DNA of 64,000 nucleotides from Pontibacillus sp. HMF3514 (GCF_009858175.1 NZ_CP047393.1:1736001-1800000), one strand, 5' to 3'. Counted from the first letter of the stretch, positions 18,638-27,550 are shown. Notes: a model not told the origin generated them from the letters alone. Numbers and translations: made by a program.

Positions 18638-20539
18638 TTGAATGCAAACTTGGCTTCTCAAGTAATGGAATCCCTACGAACAACTTCTACACACTCTACT
18701 AAACATGCCTCTTTGAAGCCAGGTCAAATGGTAACAGGGAAGGTGTTAAAACTATTTCCCGGCCAGAAAGCACTCATTCAGATTGGAAATAGACAAATGA
18801 GTGCTCAATTAAAAGCAGCTTTAAACCTTCATGCAAAGTATATGTTTCAGGTAGAATCATCGGAGGACCTTGTTCATTTGAAGGTTCTTGGTGATTCACC
18901 TGCAGGTCAAGGTGATAAGAGTGTTTCCTCCCTTTTATCTCAATTAGGGATGGCCTATCAAAAAGACAGGGCTTCACTAGTCCAACAACTCATAAAACAA
19001 AATATCCCTTTTTCACAAAACGATCTGAAGCAAGCCTTTCAACTTCTGGAGAAGTATAGTGCATCCCCAGAAACGAAAAATGTGTTACTTGAGATGATGA
19101 ATAAAAAGCTGCCATTGAAAGAATCCATATTTTTGGCTTTACGTGAACGCATGGGCAATAGTCCAACACTGACATCATCCTTACAGTCTTTACATGGAGT
19201 ACAGACCTCGAATACTGAAGCAAATCAATCAATATCAAATTCTTTCCTAAGTCAATCGAGCCAATCTTTTACTCAACAGTTAACGAGTTTAATGGGAGGA
19301 AGTTCAGAGGGGCAAAGTCAGACCACCTATTCCCTTTTACAAAAAGCTCAATTAATACCTAACAATCAAAATCAATCAAATTGGAGGGAACAAGTTAAAA
19401 ATTGGTTTAACTCTCCTGATGTAAAAGGGGCATCCACACATTTCCAAAGCGCACCATTATCTCAAACGAATGAAGAAACCATTGCGAAACGTTTGGTTGA
19501 GTTATTTCAAAAACAGCTACCAATCTCAAAAGGAAATCAACAGCAACTAAGAACACTTTCGCAGAATCTCTCTCGAATCATTGAAGGAACAAATATATCT
19601 AATGAAAAACATTTACAAGCTTTACGACAGGCTTCTATAACGCTACAACAAGATGGAATGTTGAATAAAATATCCTCGCAGCTTGAACAACAAGGGGTAA
19701 ATAGAGAAGCTGTACGGCAATTTTTGAGTCAAACCCAAAACGCTCAAACCATTGATGAAGTAAAACAAACGATAGGTCGTGCGAGACAGGTTTTTCAGGC
19801 TGTACAGGACATAGCGAATAGCCAGCTTACAAAACATGAAACAAGAACCCTTTTGCCATTACTATCCTCTGTTCAACAGGAACACGCAGCAGTTCTTCCA
19901 ACTGGGAAAGATTATTTTTTAACACAATTGAAAAGCACGATGCAACAAAGTGGGTTGAACTATGAATATCAATTGATTAATCAGCAAGATGGAGTAGAGC
20001 TTGCAAAGACTAATAATACGTTAAAAGGGTCTATTTTACAGGGCTTGCAAGACGCACTTCCAGCACAAGTTTCAGATAAATTATCCTCTATGCTCCACCA
20101 TCTCAATGGCATGGTGTTATCTGTACAAGATTCAGACCAGACACTCCAAATGAACTTACAACTTCCAGGGAACTGGTTTGGTATCGAACAAGACCTTATC
20201 ATGGACCTTGAAGGACGAAAGAATGAACAAGATGAGGTCGATCCTGATTATTGCCATATTCTATTCTATTTGCAGCTAGAGTCATTGGATGAAACAGTTA
20301 TAGATATGCGGATTCAAAAAAGAATTGTCCAGCTTTCGCTATACACAAATAATGACCAAGCAGAGAATATTATAAAGTCGTTTAAACCAATGCTAGAAGA
20401 GGGGCTAGAAAAACTTGATTATAAACTCTCTACCGTAAGACATAGGTCTCTAGAGACGGAAGCAAAATCAAGCGAAGTGGCAGCGAAACAACGGTATTCC
20501 AGCCCTTATTCTCAAGGAGGCGTAGATTTTCGCGTATGA
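18638..20539 (+). CDS. ylqG: YlqG-like protein with FliK-like C-terminal domain
   Basis: A 633-residue glutamine- and serine-rich protein in the position of B. subtilis ylqG; its function is not established. The middle (about 150-420) is low-complexity and Q-rich. The last ~110 residues (LPGNWFGIEQD...HILFYLQLESLDETVIDMRIQKRIVQLSLYTNN-type) read like the C-terminal domain of hook-length proteins (FliK, Flg_hook family): a beta-rich block followed by a helix. An upstream ATG (18629) abuts the Shine-Dalgarno aaggag; the TTG at 18638 is 9 bp from it and preferred. The stop overlaps ylqH by ATGA. Confidence 0.75.
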   Translation: MNANLASQVMESLRTTSTHSTKHASLKPGQMVTGKVLKLFPGQKALIQIGNRQMSAQLKAALNLHAKYMFQVESSEDLVHLKVLGDSPAGQGDKSVSSLLSQLGMAYQKDRASLVQQLIKQNIPFSQNDLKQAFQLLEKYSASPETKNVLLEMMNKKLPLKESIFLALRERMGNSPTLTSSLQSLHGVQTSNTEANQSISNSFLSQSSQSFTQQLTSLMGGSSEGQSQTTYSLLQKAQLIPNNQNQSNWREQVKNWFNSPDVKGASTHFQSAPLSQTNEETIAKRLVELFQKQLPISKGNQQQLRTLSQNLSRIIEGTNISNEKHLQALRQASITLQQDGMLNKISSQLEQQGVNREAVRQFLSQTQNAQTIDEVKQTIGRARQVFQAVQDIANSQLTKHETRTLLPLLSSVQQEHAAVLPTGKDYFLTQLKSTMQQSGLNYEYQLINQQDGVELAKTNNTLKGSILQGLQDALPAQVSDKLSSMLHHLNGMVLSVQDSDQTLQMNLQLPGNWFGIEQDLIMDLEGRKNEQDEVDPDYCHILFYLQLESLDETVIDMRIQKRIVQLSLYTNNDQAENIIKSFKPMLEEGLEKLDYKLSTVRHRSLETEAKSSEVAAKQRYSSPYSQGGVDFRV

Positions 20540-20811
20540 GTAATGAGGAAAAACGAAGAGAAGCAGTTGCCTTAAATTATGATGCAGAAGCGGAACAAGC
20601 ACCTAAAGTTGTGGCAAAAGGAAAAGGGGACGTTGCAACCAACATTATTGAGAAAGCAAAAGAAAACTCCGTCCCCATACAAGAAGACCCTACCCTGGTA
20701 AATTTATTAGGTGAACTAGATATCAATGAAACAATCCCTGAGGAACTTTACCAAGCCGTGGCTGAGGTATTTGCTTTTGTCTATAAAATTGATAAACAAG
20801 CGAAGAAGTAG
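20536..20811 (+). CDS. ylqH: YlqH, stand-alone FlhB C-terminal (cytoplasmic) domain homologue
   Basis: A 91-residue protein that matches the post-cleavage half of FlhB (48333-49415 in this window): both show a VALNYD/IAIKYD start, QAPxVVAKG, and EELYQAVAEVFAFVYKI versus EEFYQAVAEILAYVYRI. The autocleavage motif NPTH and all membrane segments of FlhB are absent. FlhB's C-domain contacts FliK during the hook-to-filament export switch; YlqH being coupled to a FliK-like partner suggests a related interaction, but no function is proven. Confidence 0.85.
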   Translation: MSNEEKRREAVALNYDAEAEQAPKVVAKGKGDVATNIIEKAKENSVPIQEDPTLVNLLGELDINETIPEELYQAVAEVFAFVYKIDKQAKK

Positions 20812-20826
20812 TTTGATATGTGAAGA

Positions 20827-20856
20827 AAACCTAGTTGTATAGACTAGGTTTTTTAG
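20827..20856 (+). terminator. Intrinsic terminator after ylqH
   Basis: aaacctagt / actaggttt stem with a 7-nt loop, followed by T's. Confidence 0.85.
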
Positions 20857-20885
20857 TTTTTTTTATGTCTCTTAATCCGTTAAAG

Positions 20886-21125
20886 GCCCCTTATGTGGAA
20901 GACTTGGATTCGAGATAAGGTGCGTATGGTTCCGTTGCTTATATGGAGTGCGGCGGGCTGGGAAACGGGCTGCTTTCCCCGGACGAACGATCGAGCCTCC
21001 TCACTCACTACGTTCCCTGCGGGGTCTCGCTCGCCCGTTTTTCCGGAGGAGTCAGCCCGTTTCCCAGCCCACCTTAGCCGTATTGCCGTTTCAATGACCC
21101 CCACGCCTCACAAAAGCAACGAACC
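20886..21125 (+). repeat. Intergenic palindromic repeat, copy B (116-bp core)
   Basis: Core 20955-21070 is bounded by perfect 18-bp inverted repeats GGGCTGGGAAACGGGCTG / CAGCCCGTTTCCCAGCCC. An outer pair, GGTTCCGTTGCTT (20928-20940) / AAGCAACGAACC (21114-21125), encloses it. The left module CCCCTTATGTGGAAGACTT (about 20887-20905) is shared with copies A and D. Inside is the family motif GAGCCTCCTC...GCGGGGTCTC. It is markedly more GC-rich than its surroundings and carries no credible gene. It lies between ylqH and sucC. Confidence 0.85.
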
Positions 21126-21281
21126 CACCCTCTCACTCAGATGCTTATTCCAGATAACTGCCATATTGCTGAATAGAATCATAATTGTTCTCAAATGCCT
21201 ACATTTGCGGAATATTTTTCTTGTATTTAGCGGATTATCAAGAAATTTTGACAAACTTTTTGTACTTCTTTTTTGAATTTG

Positions 21282-21311
21282 TGGACAATTTGTATAGATT
21301 TTTTATACAAT
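21282..21311 (+). promoter_or_regulatory. Probable sigmaA promoter of sucCD with overlapping inverted repeat
   Basis: TGGACA (21282-21287), 18-bp spacer, TACAAT (21306-21311). An inverted repeat TTGTATA-N7-TATACAA (21290-21296 / 21304-21310) covers the spacer and the -10 box, a position expected for an operator; which regulator would bind is unknown. Confidence 0.55.
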
Positions 21312-21345
21312 GGTCATGCAGTGAAAATTGATGGGAGGATGGAAG

Positions 21346-22506
21346 ATGAACATTCACGAGTATCAAGGGAAAGACATTTTAAGAAATTACGGCGTTGCCG
21401 TTCCCAATGGCCACGTAGCCTATACCGTAGATGAGGCTGTATCTGCAGCTGAAAAATTAGGTTCAAACGTATCGGTAGTAAAAGCACAAATCCATGCAGG
21501 AGGCCGCGGTAAAGCCGGTGGTGTTAAAGTTGCAAAGGATTTAGATGAAGTGCGTACATATGCCGATGAAATTTTAGGTAAAACACTTGTAACTCATCAA
21601 ACAGGTCCTGAAGGCAAAGAAGTAAAGCGCTTACTAATTGAAGAAGGATGCGACATCCAAAAAGAATATTACGTAGGTATTGTTCTGGATCGTGCTACAT
21701 CCCGCGTTACTATGATGGCGTCTGAAGAAGGCGGTACTGAAATTGAAGAAGTAGCCGCAGAAACTCCAGAGAAAATTTTCAAAGAAGTAATCGACCCTGT
21801 TACTGGTCTTATGCCATTCCAGGCTCGTCGTTTAGCTTTCAACATTAATATTCCAGATGAAATGCTAGGAAAAGCTGTTAAGTTCATGATGAACCTTTAC
21901 ACAGCATTTGTTGAAAAAGATTGCTCAATTGCTGAGATCAACCCACTTGTAACAACAGGTGAAGGGGAAGTTCTAGCTCTTGATGCGAAATTGAACTTTG
22001 ATGATAACGCTCTATTCCGTCAAAAAGACGTACAAGAACTACGTGACCTTGACGAAGAAGATCCAAAAGAAATCGAAGCTTCTAAATACGACCTAAGCTA
22101 CATCGCACTAGATGGTAACATTGGTTGTATGGTTAATGGTGCTGGTCTTGCAATGGCAACAATGGATACGATCAAGCACTATGGTGGCGAACCCGCGAAC
22201 TTCCTTGACGTTGGTGGAGGAGCTACAACTGAAAAAGTTACAGAAGCATTCAAAATCATTTTGTCCGACTCCAGTGTAAAAGGTATTCTCGTCAATATCT
22301 TCGGTGGAATCATGAAATGTGACGTTATTGCTGAAGGTGTCGTAGCGGCAACGAAGCAAGTCGGTCTTGAAATCCCTCTTGTTGTACGTCTTGAAGGTAC
22401 AAACGTAGAGCAAGGGAAGAAGATTCTTGATGAGTCAGGCTTAAACATTACAGCTTCAGAATCCATGGCTGAAGCAGCTGAGAAAATCGTAGAATTAGTA
22501 AAATAA
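21346..22506 (+). CDS. sucC: Succinyl-CoA synthetase beta subunit
   Basis: ADP-forming succinate-CoA ligase beta subunit of the TCA cycle (substrate-level phosphorylation). The 386-residue protein begins [17 protein letters not shown], with the ATP-grasp fold, the [13 protein letters not shown] motif and the C-terminal CoA-ligase domain ([28 protein letters not shown]). The frame extends to 21328, but the Shine-Dalgarno gggagg and the family N-terminus choose the ATG at 21346. sucD follows after 16 bp. Confidence 0.98.
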   Translation: MNIHEYQGKDILRNYGVAVPNGHVAYTVDEAVSAAEKLGSNVSVVKAQIHAGGRGKAGGVKVAKDLDEVRTYADEILGKTLVTHQTGPEGKEVKRLLIEEGCDIQKEYYVGIVLDRATSRVTMMASEEGGTEIEEVAAETPEKIFKEVIDPVTGLMPFQARRLAFNINIPDEMLGKAVKFMMNLYTAFVEKDCSIAEINPLVTTGEGEVLALDAKLNFDDNALFRQKDVQELRDLDEEDPKEIEASKYDLSYIALDGNIGCMVNGAGLAMATMDTIKHYGGEPANFLDVGGGATTEKVTEAFKIILSDSSVKGILVNIFGGIMKCDVIAEGVVAATKQVGLEIPLVVRLEGTNVEQGKKILDESGLNITASESMAEAAEKIVELVK

Positions 22507-22522
22507 GAAAGGACGGACGAAA

Positions 22523-23425
22523 ATGAGTGTATATATTAATAAAGATACAAAAGTAATTGTTCAAGGTATTACAGGCTCTACAGCTCTTTTCCATACAAAA
22601 CAAATGCTAGAGTACGGTACAAAAATTGTTGGTGGTGTAACACCTAAAAAAGGTGGTACAGAGGTAGAAGGCGTACCTGTATTCAACACAGTTGAAGAAG
22701 CTGTACAAGAAACAGGCGCTAACGTATCCGTTGTCTATGTACCAGCTCCATTCGCGGCAGATGCGATTATGGAAGCTACAGATGCTGATATGGATATGGT
22801 GATCTGTATCACAGAACACATTCCAGTTGTAGACATGGTTAAAGTTAAACGCTACATGGAAGGTAAGAAAACACGCCTTGTTGGACCAAACTGCCCAGGA
22901 GTTATCACGCCTGAAGAATGTAAAATTGGTATCATGCCTGGTTACATTCACAAAAAAGGTCACATTGGCGTTGTATCCCGCAGTGGTACACTTACGTATG
23001 AAGCGGTTCATCAGTTATCTGAAGCAGGTATTGGCCAATCAACAGCTGTTGGTATCGGTGGAGACCCTGTAAATGGTACAGATTTCATTGATGCACTTAA
23101 AGCTTTTGAAGAAGATCCGGATACGTACGGTGTAATCATGATTGGTGAAATCGGTGGTACAGCGGAAGAAGAAGCTGCTGAATACGTGAAAGCAAACATG
23201 TCTAAGCCAGTAGTAGGCTTTATCGGCGGACGTACAGCACCTCCAGGAAAACGTATGGGTCACGCAGGCGCTATCATTTCTGGTGGTAAAGGTACAGCAG
23301 AAGAGAAGATTAAAGTTATGAATGAGTGCGGTATCGAGGTGGCAGACACACCAGCAGTTATGGGTGAAACACTTATCAACGTACTGAAAAATAACGGAAT
23401 CTATGAAAAATGTAAAACACATTAA
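22523..23425 (+). CDS. sucD: Succinyl-CoA synthetase alpha subunit
   Basis: The alpha subunit carries the CoA-binding Rossmann domain ([20 protein letters not shown] at the start), the NCPGVITP loop and the phosphohistidine motif [14 protein letters not shown]. At 300 residues it is full length. It is transcribed with sucC and closed by a strong terminator. Confidence 0.98.
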   Translation: MSVYINKDTKVIVQGITGSTALFHTKQMLEYGTKIVGGVTPKKGGTEVEGVPVFNTVEEAVQETGANVSVVYVPAPFAADAIMEATDADMDMVICITEHIPVVDMVKVKRYMEGKKTRLVGPNCPGVITPEECKIGIMPGYIHKKGHIGVVSRSGTLTYEAVHQLSEAGIGQSTAVGIGGDPVNGTDFIDALKAFEEDPDTYGVIMIGEIGGTAEEEAAEYVKANMSKPVVGFIGGRTAPPGKRMGHAGAIISGGKGTAEEKIKVMNECGIEVADTPAVMGETLINVLKNNGIYEKCKTH

Positions 23426-23432
23426 TAGACAC

Positions 23433-23460
23433 AAGCCCCTGATCTTTCAGGGGCTTTTAT
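23433..23460 (+). terminator. Intrinsic terminator after sucD
   Basis: aagcccctga / tcaggggctt stem with a 4-nt loop, followed by TTAT. Confidence 0.85.
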
Positions 23461-23487
23461 TCCAAATTTAAAAGGGAGACGATAAGA

Positions 23488-24405
23488 TTGCATGACGCAA
23501 AATGTCGATTAATCCATCTACACACCTTAACTTATGGATCTAGAGGTGTTATTCGTTCTATCCTTCAAAAAGATCCTACACTTAAACTCCTCTTTCAACA
23601 ATCACCTGAGACTCTTCAAAACACATATCATTTATCTCCTCAAAAAGCTTCACAATTATATCACCATCTTCAGTCCACAGAATCCTGGAACAAAACAAGA
23701 GCCATCATGGGTCAATATAGCCCCATCACTTTCTATGATCTGGATTACCCACCACAACTCCTTTCCATACCAGATGCACCACCTGTTATCTATATAGCTG
23801 GTCATAAAGATCTTCTCAAACGATTACCATCTATAAGTGTTGTAGGAACAAGACATTGTACAACTCAAGCTAAAAGAAAAATGAACCACATCCTTACTCC
23901 TCTAATTAAGGAAGAGTGGAATATTGTAAGTGGAATGGCTAAGGGAATAGACACATTTGCACATCAGCTTGCCATTGAAGAAGGGGGAACAACAATAGCT
24001 GTTTTAGCGTTTGGGTTCGAACATTGTTATCCTAAACAAAATAGGGAATTAATGAAGAAACTTGCTCGAAACCATCTTCTTATCTCAGAGTATCCCCCTC
24101 ACATAGCACCTCAAAAGTGGCATTTCCCAGAACGTAATCGAATTATAAGTGGTTTAAGCTATGGCACACTTGTGGTAGAAGCAAAGGAACGTAGCGGTTC
24201 ACTCATAACAGCAGATCAAGCGTTAGAACAGGGCAGAGAAGTATATGCCATTCCTGATTCCATACTTGATAACCGTTCAAAAGGATGTCACACTTTAATT
24301 CAAACGGGAGCAAAATTAGTTCAAAATACCCATGATTTATCAGAAGATTGGGAAGAATTAAGAGCAAACTGGTGTCGATTCATGTCAAATAATCCATCTT
24401 CCTAA
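23488..24405 (+). CDS. dprA: DNA-processing protein DprA
   Basis: DprA loads RecA onto incoming single-stranded DNA during natural transformation. The 305-residue protein has an N-terminal helical region and the Rossmann-like DprA domain with SVVGTRHCT, SGMAKGIDTFAHQLAIEEGG, WHFPERNRIISGLS and ERSGSLITADQALEQGREVYAIP. It starts with TTG, 9 bp after the Shine-Dalgarno agggag. Position between sucD and topA is conserved. The gene is intact, so this part of the competence machinery is potentially functional. Confidence 0.95.
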   Translation: MHDAKCRLIHLHTLTYGSRGVIRSILQKDPTLKLLFQQSPETLQNTYHLSPQKASQLYHHLQSTESWNKTRAIMGQYSPITFYDLDYPPQLLSIPDAPPVIYIAGHKDLLKRLPSISVVGTRHCTTQAKRKMNHILTPLIKEEWNIVSGMAKGIDTFAHQLAIEEGGTTIAVLAFGFEHCYPKQNRELMKKLARNHLLISEYPPHIAPQKWHFPERNRIISGLSYGTLVVEAKERSGSLITADQALEQGREVYAIPDSILDNRSKGCHTLIQTGAKLVQNTHDLSEDWEELRANWCRFMSNNPSS

Positions 24406-24437
24406 CCGTCAATTCGGGAAAAATAAGAAAATGATGT

Positions 24438-24466
24438 TTGACAAAGTGAGAAGAAATATTTAATAA
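24438..24466 (+). promoter_or_regulatory. Possible promoter upstream of topA
   Basis: A perfect TTGACA (24438-24443) is followed at 17 bp by TAATAA (24461-24466), a poor -10 box. If used, it would give a topA leader of about 145 nt containing the stem described next. Confidence 0.35.
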
Positions 24467-24517
24467 TAGGGAAGATTTTAAAATAAAATAAACGTTTTCA
24501 TAAATGATTGGAGATAT

Positions 24518-24600
24518 GAGGTTGTTCAAAAGACTCATAATTACAGCAGATGAATCACTGCACCTCTTTTGAACATGTATTATAAAGCGATTCAAACCTC
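24518..24600 (+). promoter_or_regulatory. Structured untranslated leader of topA (candidate regulatory RNA)
   Basis: The 213-bp gap between dprA and topA holds no gene. It contains a perfect 10-bp inverted repeat GTTCAAAAGA / TCTTTTGAAC (24524-24533, 24565-24574) with a small GCAG/CTGC stem in its loop. Both lie inside outer arms GAGGTT (24518-24523) / AACCTC (24595-24600), ending just before the topA Shine-Dalgarno gggagg. No T-run follows, so it is not an ordinary terminator, and no T-box TGG-ACC motif is present. Confidence 0.4.
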
Positions 24601-24618
24601 GTTTTGGGAGGAACATAT

Positions 24619-26694
24619 ATGTCAGATTATTTAGTAATAGTGGAGTCACCTGCAAAAGCAAAAACAATAGAACGCTATTTAGGAAAAAAATATAGTGTGA
24701 AAGCTTCTATGGGTCACGTAATTGATTTACCCAAAAGTCAAATGGGGGTAAATGTTGAAGAGAATTACGAACCTAAATACATTACCATCCGAGGTAAAGG
24801 GCCTGTCCTCAAGGAATTAAAAACAGCTGCTAAGAAAGCGAAGAAAGTCTATCTCGCAGCCGACCCTGACCGTGAAGGTGAGGCAATTGCTTGGCACTTA
24901 GCACATGGTTTAAACATTGATGAAACCTCTGAATGCCGTGTTGTTTTTAATGAAATTACGAAGGATGCGATTAAAGAATCATTTAAGCAACCACGTAAAA
25001 TTGACATGGATCTAGTTGATGCTCAACAAGCAAGACGGGTTCTTGATCGGTTAGTGGGATATAATATTAGTCCTTTATTATGGAAGAAAGTTAAAAAAGG
25101 TTTAAGTGCTGGTCGTGTTCAATCTGTAGCAGTTAAATTAATTAACGATCGCGAGAATGAGATTAAAAACTTCCAACCTGAAGAATACTGGTCTATCGAC
25201 GGTATGTTTGCGAAAGATAAGGAAAAGTTCGAGGGAGCCTTTTATGGAGTGCAAGGGAAAAAGCAAAAGCTTGGCTCCAAAGAAGAGGTTGATAAGATTT
25301 TATCTCAAATGAAAGGCAAAGACTTCAGTGTAGATAAAGTGAATAAACGAGAACGTAAACGTAATCCAGCAGCTCCTTTCACAACATCTTCTTTACAACA
25401 AGAAGCAGCACGTAAATTGAACTTCAAAGCGAAAAAGACGATGATGCTAGCTCAACAATTATATGAAGGAATTGAATTGAGTAAGAAAGAGGGCACTGTG
25501 GGTTTAATTACGTATATGAGAACGGACTCTACACGTGTTTCCGATACAGCTAAAAAAGAAGCTGCGCAATATGTCGAAGAAAAATACGGAAAAAACTTCT
25601 TAGGTAATGGTGGTACTAAAGGGAAGAAATCTCAAAATGCACAGGATGCTCACGAAGCGGTTCGCCCTACATCAACCATTCGAGACCCTAAAACAATGAA
25701 ACAGTATTTATCACGAGACCAATATCGTTTATACAAATTAATTTGGGAGCGTTTTGTTGCAAGTCAAATGGCTCCTGCAGTGATGGATACCATGACGGTT
25801 CACTTATTAAATGAAGGAATTGAATTTAGAGCCACAGGTTCAAAAGTTAAATTCAAAGGCTTCATGAAGTTATATGTAGAGGGCCGTGATGATAATAAGA
25901 AGGAAGAGGATAAACTGCTTCCGGAATTAGAGGAAGGCATGACGGTGAAGGCTGAATCCATTGAACCGAATCAACACTTCACACAGCCGCCTCCCCGCTA
26001 TACTGAAGCGCGTTTAGTGCGAACGCTTGAGGAAATGGGGATAGGGCGTCCTTCCACATACGCACCAACGCTTGATACAATCCAACGACGTGGCTATGTA
26101 AGTCTTGATAGTAAACGGTTTGTGCCAACTGAGTTAGGTGAGATTGTCATTGATATCTTAAAAGAATACTTCCCTGAGATCATCAATGTTGATTTTACAG
26201 TTGAGATGGAAGAAAATCTGGACGCCATTGAAGAAGGTAAAAAACAGTGGGTTCAAGTTATTGATGAATTTTATCAAGGTTTTGAAAAACGCCTCGATAA
26301 AGCGGAGAAGGAAATGGAAGAAATCGAAATTAAAGATGAACCTGCTGGTGAGGATTGTGAAGAGTGCGGACATGAAATGGTTTATAAAATGGGACGCTAT
26401 GGAAAGTTTATGGCATGCTCAAACTTCCCAGATTGTCGCAACACAAAACCAATTTTAAAAGAAATCGGTGTAGATTGTCCGAAGTGTAAAGAAGGAAATA
26501 TTGTTGAACGTAAGAGCAAGAAAAACCGCACTTTCTATGGTTGCGATCGATATCCTGAATGTGACTTTATCTCTTGGGATAAACCGATCAGCAGGCCATG
26601 TCCAAAATGTAGCTCGTTAATGGTGGAGAAAAAATCCAAGAAAAAAGTACAGGTACAATGTACAGAATGCGACTACAAAGAAGAAGCCCAGTAA
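24619..26694 (+). CDS. topA: DNA topoisomerase I
   Basis: Type IA topoisomerase that relaxes negative supercoils. The 691-residue protein begins [25 protein letters not shown] (Toprim domain with [13 protein letters not shown]) and has the active-site tyrosine in [11 protein letters not shown]. Three C-terminal zinc-ribbon repeats (about 575-690) carry CxxC pairs in [16 protein letters not shown] and CPKCSSLM. The frame extends 15 bases upstream, but the Shine-Dalgarno gggagg (24606-24611) fits the ATG at 24619. In related genomes trmFO follows; here it does not. Confidence 0.98.
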   Translation: MSDYLVIVESPAKAKTIERYLGKKYSVKASMGHVIDLPKSQMGVNVEENYEPKYITIRGKGPVLKELKTAAKKAKKVYLAADPDREGEAIAWHLAHGLNIDETSECRVVFNEITKDAIKESFKQPRKIDMDLVDAQQARRVLDRLVGYNISPLLWKKVKKGLSAGRVQSVAVKLINDRENEIKNFQPEEYWSIDGMFAKDKEKFEGAFYGVQGKKQKLGSKEEVDKILSQMKGKDFSVDKVNKRERKRNPAAPFTTSSLQQEAARKLNFKAKKTMMLAQQLYEGIELSKKEGTVGLITYMRTDSTRVSDTAKKEAAQYVEEKYGKNFLGNGGTKGKKSQNAQDAHEAVRPTSTIRDPKTMKQYLSRDQYRLYKLIWERFVASQMAPAVMDTMTVHLLNEGIEFRATGSKVKFKGFMKLYVEGRDDNKKEEDKLLPELEEGMTVKAESIEPNQHFTQPPPRYTEARLVRTLEEMGIGRPSTYAPTLDTIQRRGYVSLDSKRFVPTELGEIVIDILKEYFPEIINVDFTVEMEENLDAIEEGKKQWVQVIDEFYQGFEKRLDKAEKEMEEIEIKDEPAGEDCEECGHEMVYKMGRYGKFMACSNFPDCRNTKPILKEIGVDCPKCKEGNIVERKSKKNRTFYGCDRYPECDFISWDKPISRPCPKCSSLMVEKKSKKKVQVQCTECDYKEEAQ

Positions 26695-26707
26695 TCCAAT
26701 AGTTAGA

Positions 26708-26746
26708 GAGCATTGAATGGTAACACAGTTCAATGCTCTTTTTTTA
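26708..26746 (+). terminator. Intrinsic terminator after topA
   Basis: gagcattgaa / ttcaatgctc perfect stem with an 11-nt loop, followed by seven T's. Confidence 0.9.
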
Positions 26747-26818
26747 TTGTATAGAAAAACAAAGTTCAGTAAACTTTACTCCGTTAAATGGCAGTAATAT
26801 TGAATAAGCTGGTGCGGA

Positions 26819-26994
26819 GTGGTTCCGTTGCTTTTATGGAGTGCGGCGGGCTGGGAAACGGGCTGCTTTCCCCGGACGAACGATCGAGCCTCCTCATCCG
26901 CTACGCTTCTTGCGGGGTCTCGCTCGCCCGTTTTTCCGGAGGAGTCAGACCGTTTCCCAGCCCACCTTAGCCGAATGATGATTAACGGAACCAC
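26819..26994 (+). repeat. Intergenic palindromic repeat, copy C (116-bp core)
   Basis: Core 26848-26963 is bounded by GGGCTGGGAAACGGGCTG / CAGACCGTTTCCCAGCCC (17 of 18 pair). Outer arms GTGGTTCCGTTG (26819-26830) / TAACGGAACCAC (26983-26994) enclose it. It is in the same orientation as copy B and the cores differ at about 7 of 116 positions by eye. It lies where trmFO would be expected. No credible gene lies in it. Confidence 0.85.
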
Positions 26995-27021
26995 AGCGAT
27001 ATTAAGAAGACGATGCTAAAG

Positions 27022-27047
27022 GACATTTGTTCAGCTAATGTCTTTTT
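27022..27047 (+). terminator. Small hairpin plus T-run between repeat copies C and D
   Basis: GACATT (27022-27027) / AATGTC (27037-27042) with a 9-nt loop, followed by TTTTT. It may terminate transcription from the left, or simply be part of the repeat mosaic. Confidence 0.4.
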
Positions 27048-27065
27048 AATGATCTTTTTGAAGAG

Positions 27066-27149
27066 CTTACGGACATTCATCCCGTTATTTGCTTCAAATC
27101 ATCTTTAAAAGTCCATTTTGTCACAAATAAGGTACCATATGTCCGCAAG
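27066..27149 (-). repeat. TTACGGACAT-bounded repeat unit next to copy D
   Basis: CTTACGGACAT (27066-27076) and ATGTCCGCAAG (27139-27149) bound an 84-bp unit that is the inverted counterpart of the unit at 6255-6337 (shared inner sequences CCGTTATTTGC and its inverse, GTACC). Confidence 0.65.
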
Positions 27150-27204
27150 GGTTAGAACTCATACAACTAGGGTCCGTTAACTTCCACAACCTTAAGGGGT
27201 GAGG

Positions 27205-27459
27205 GAAACGGCAAACTCCCGCGGTAGAAAGGGCAGATGAGACCCCACAGAGAACGGAGTGAACGAGGAGGCTGAAAGTAAATAATGAAGATCGACTAAG
27301 ACCGCCACATCGTGTGGCAACGTCGACCTACCCCACGTCGTGTGGGGCAGCAGGAGTATTGCCGTTTCACTGAACCCCTACCTCTCATAAAAGCAACGGA
27401 CTGCTCTCAACTTATCTCGATTTCGAGTCTTCCAGATAAGGGGGCTTTAGTCGAATAAG
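27205..27459 (-). repeat. Intergenic palindromic repeat, copy D (164-bp core, inverted relative to A)
   Basis: Core 27205-27368 is bounded by GAAACGGCAAACTCC / GGAGTATTGCCGTTTC. It is the reverse complement of copy A with two mismatches by eye (near 27220-27225). The shared outer module (TCTTCCAGATAAGGGGG) ends near 27455. With copy C it fills most of the topA-xerC gap. Confidence 0.85.
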
Positions 27460-27508
27460 ATATTATTTCTTGAAATATTTACATAGAAACAATTTTATCC
27501 CGACTTAA

Positions 27509-27537
27509 TTGACACTCAAAATCGTTCAAGCTATAAT
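27509..27537 (+). promoter_or_regulatory. Full-consensus sigmaA promoter upstream of the trmFO remnant and xerC
   Basis: TTGACA (27509-27514), exactly 17 bp, TATAAT (27532-27537): every hexamer base matches the sigmaA consensus. The predicted start near 27544 leaves a ~230-nt leader, containing the trmFO remnant, before xerC. A second weaker candidate (TTGCAT 27716-27721, extended -10 TGTTAATAT ending 27745) lies nearer to xerC. Confidence 0.75.
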
Positions 27538-27550
27538 CTACGGATGGTAA

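Noticed and set aside
21244-21258. Possible CodY box (aattttgacaaactt) upstream of sucC
   Set aside because: Three mismatches to AATTTTCWGAAAATT in AT-rich DNA, which is expected by chance; not enough to claim CodY control.
24518-24600. topA leader as a T-box or known metabolite riboswitch
   Set aside because: No T-box TGG-ACC signature and no terminator/antiterminator pair; no known aptamer motif recognised. Kept only as an unassigned structured leader.
26776-27019. Frames on both strands in repeat C that look similar to frames in repeat B
   Set aside because: The similarity comes from the repeat DNA itself. Substitutions between B and C fall at all codon positions, and the frames are broken in copies A and D.
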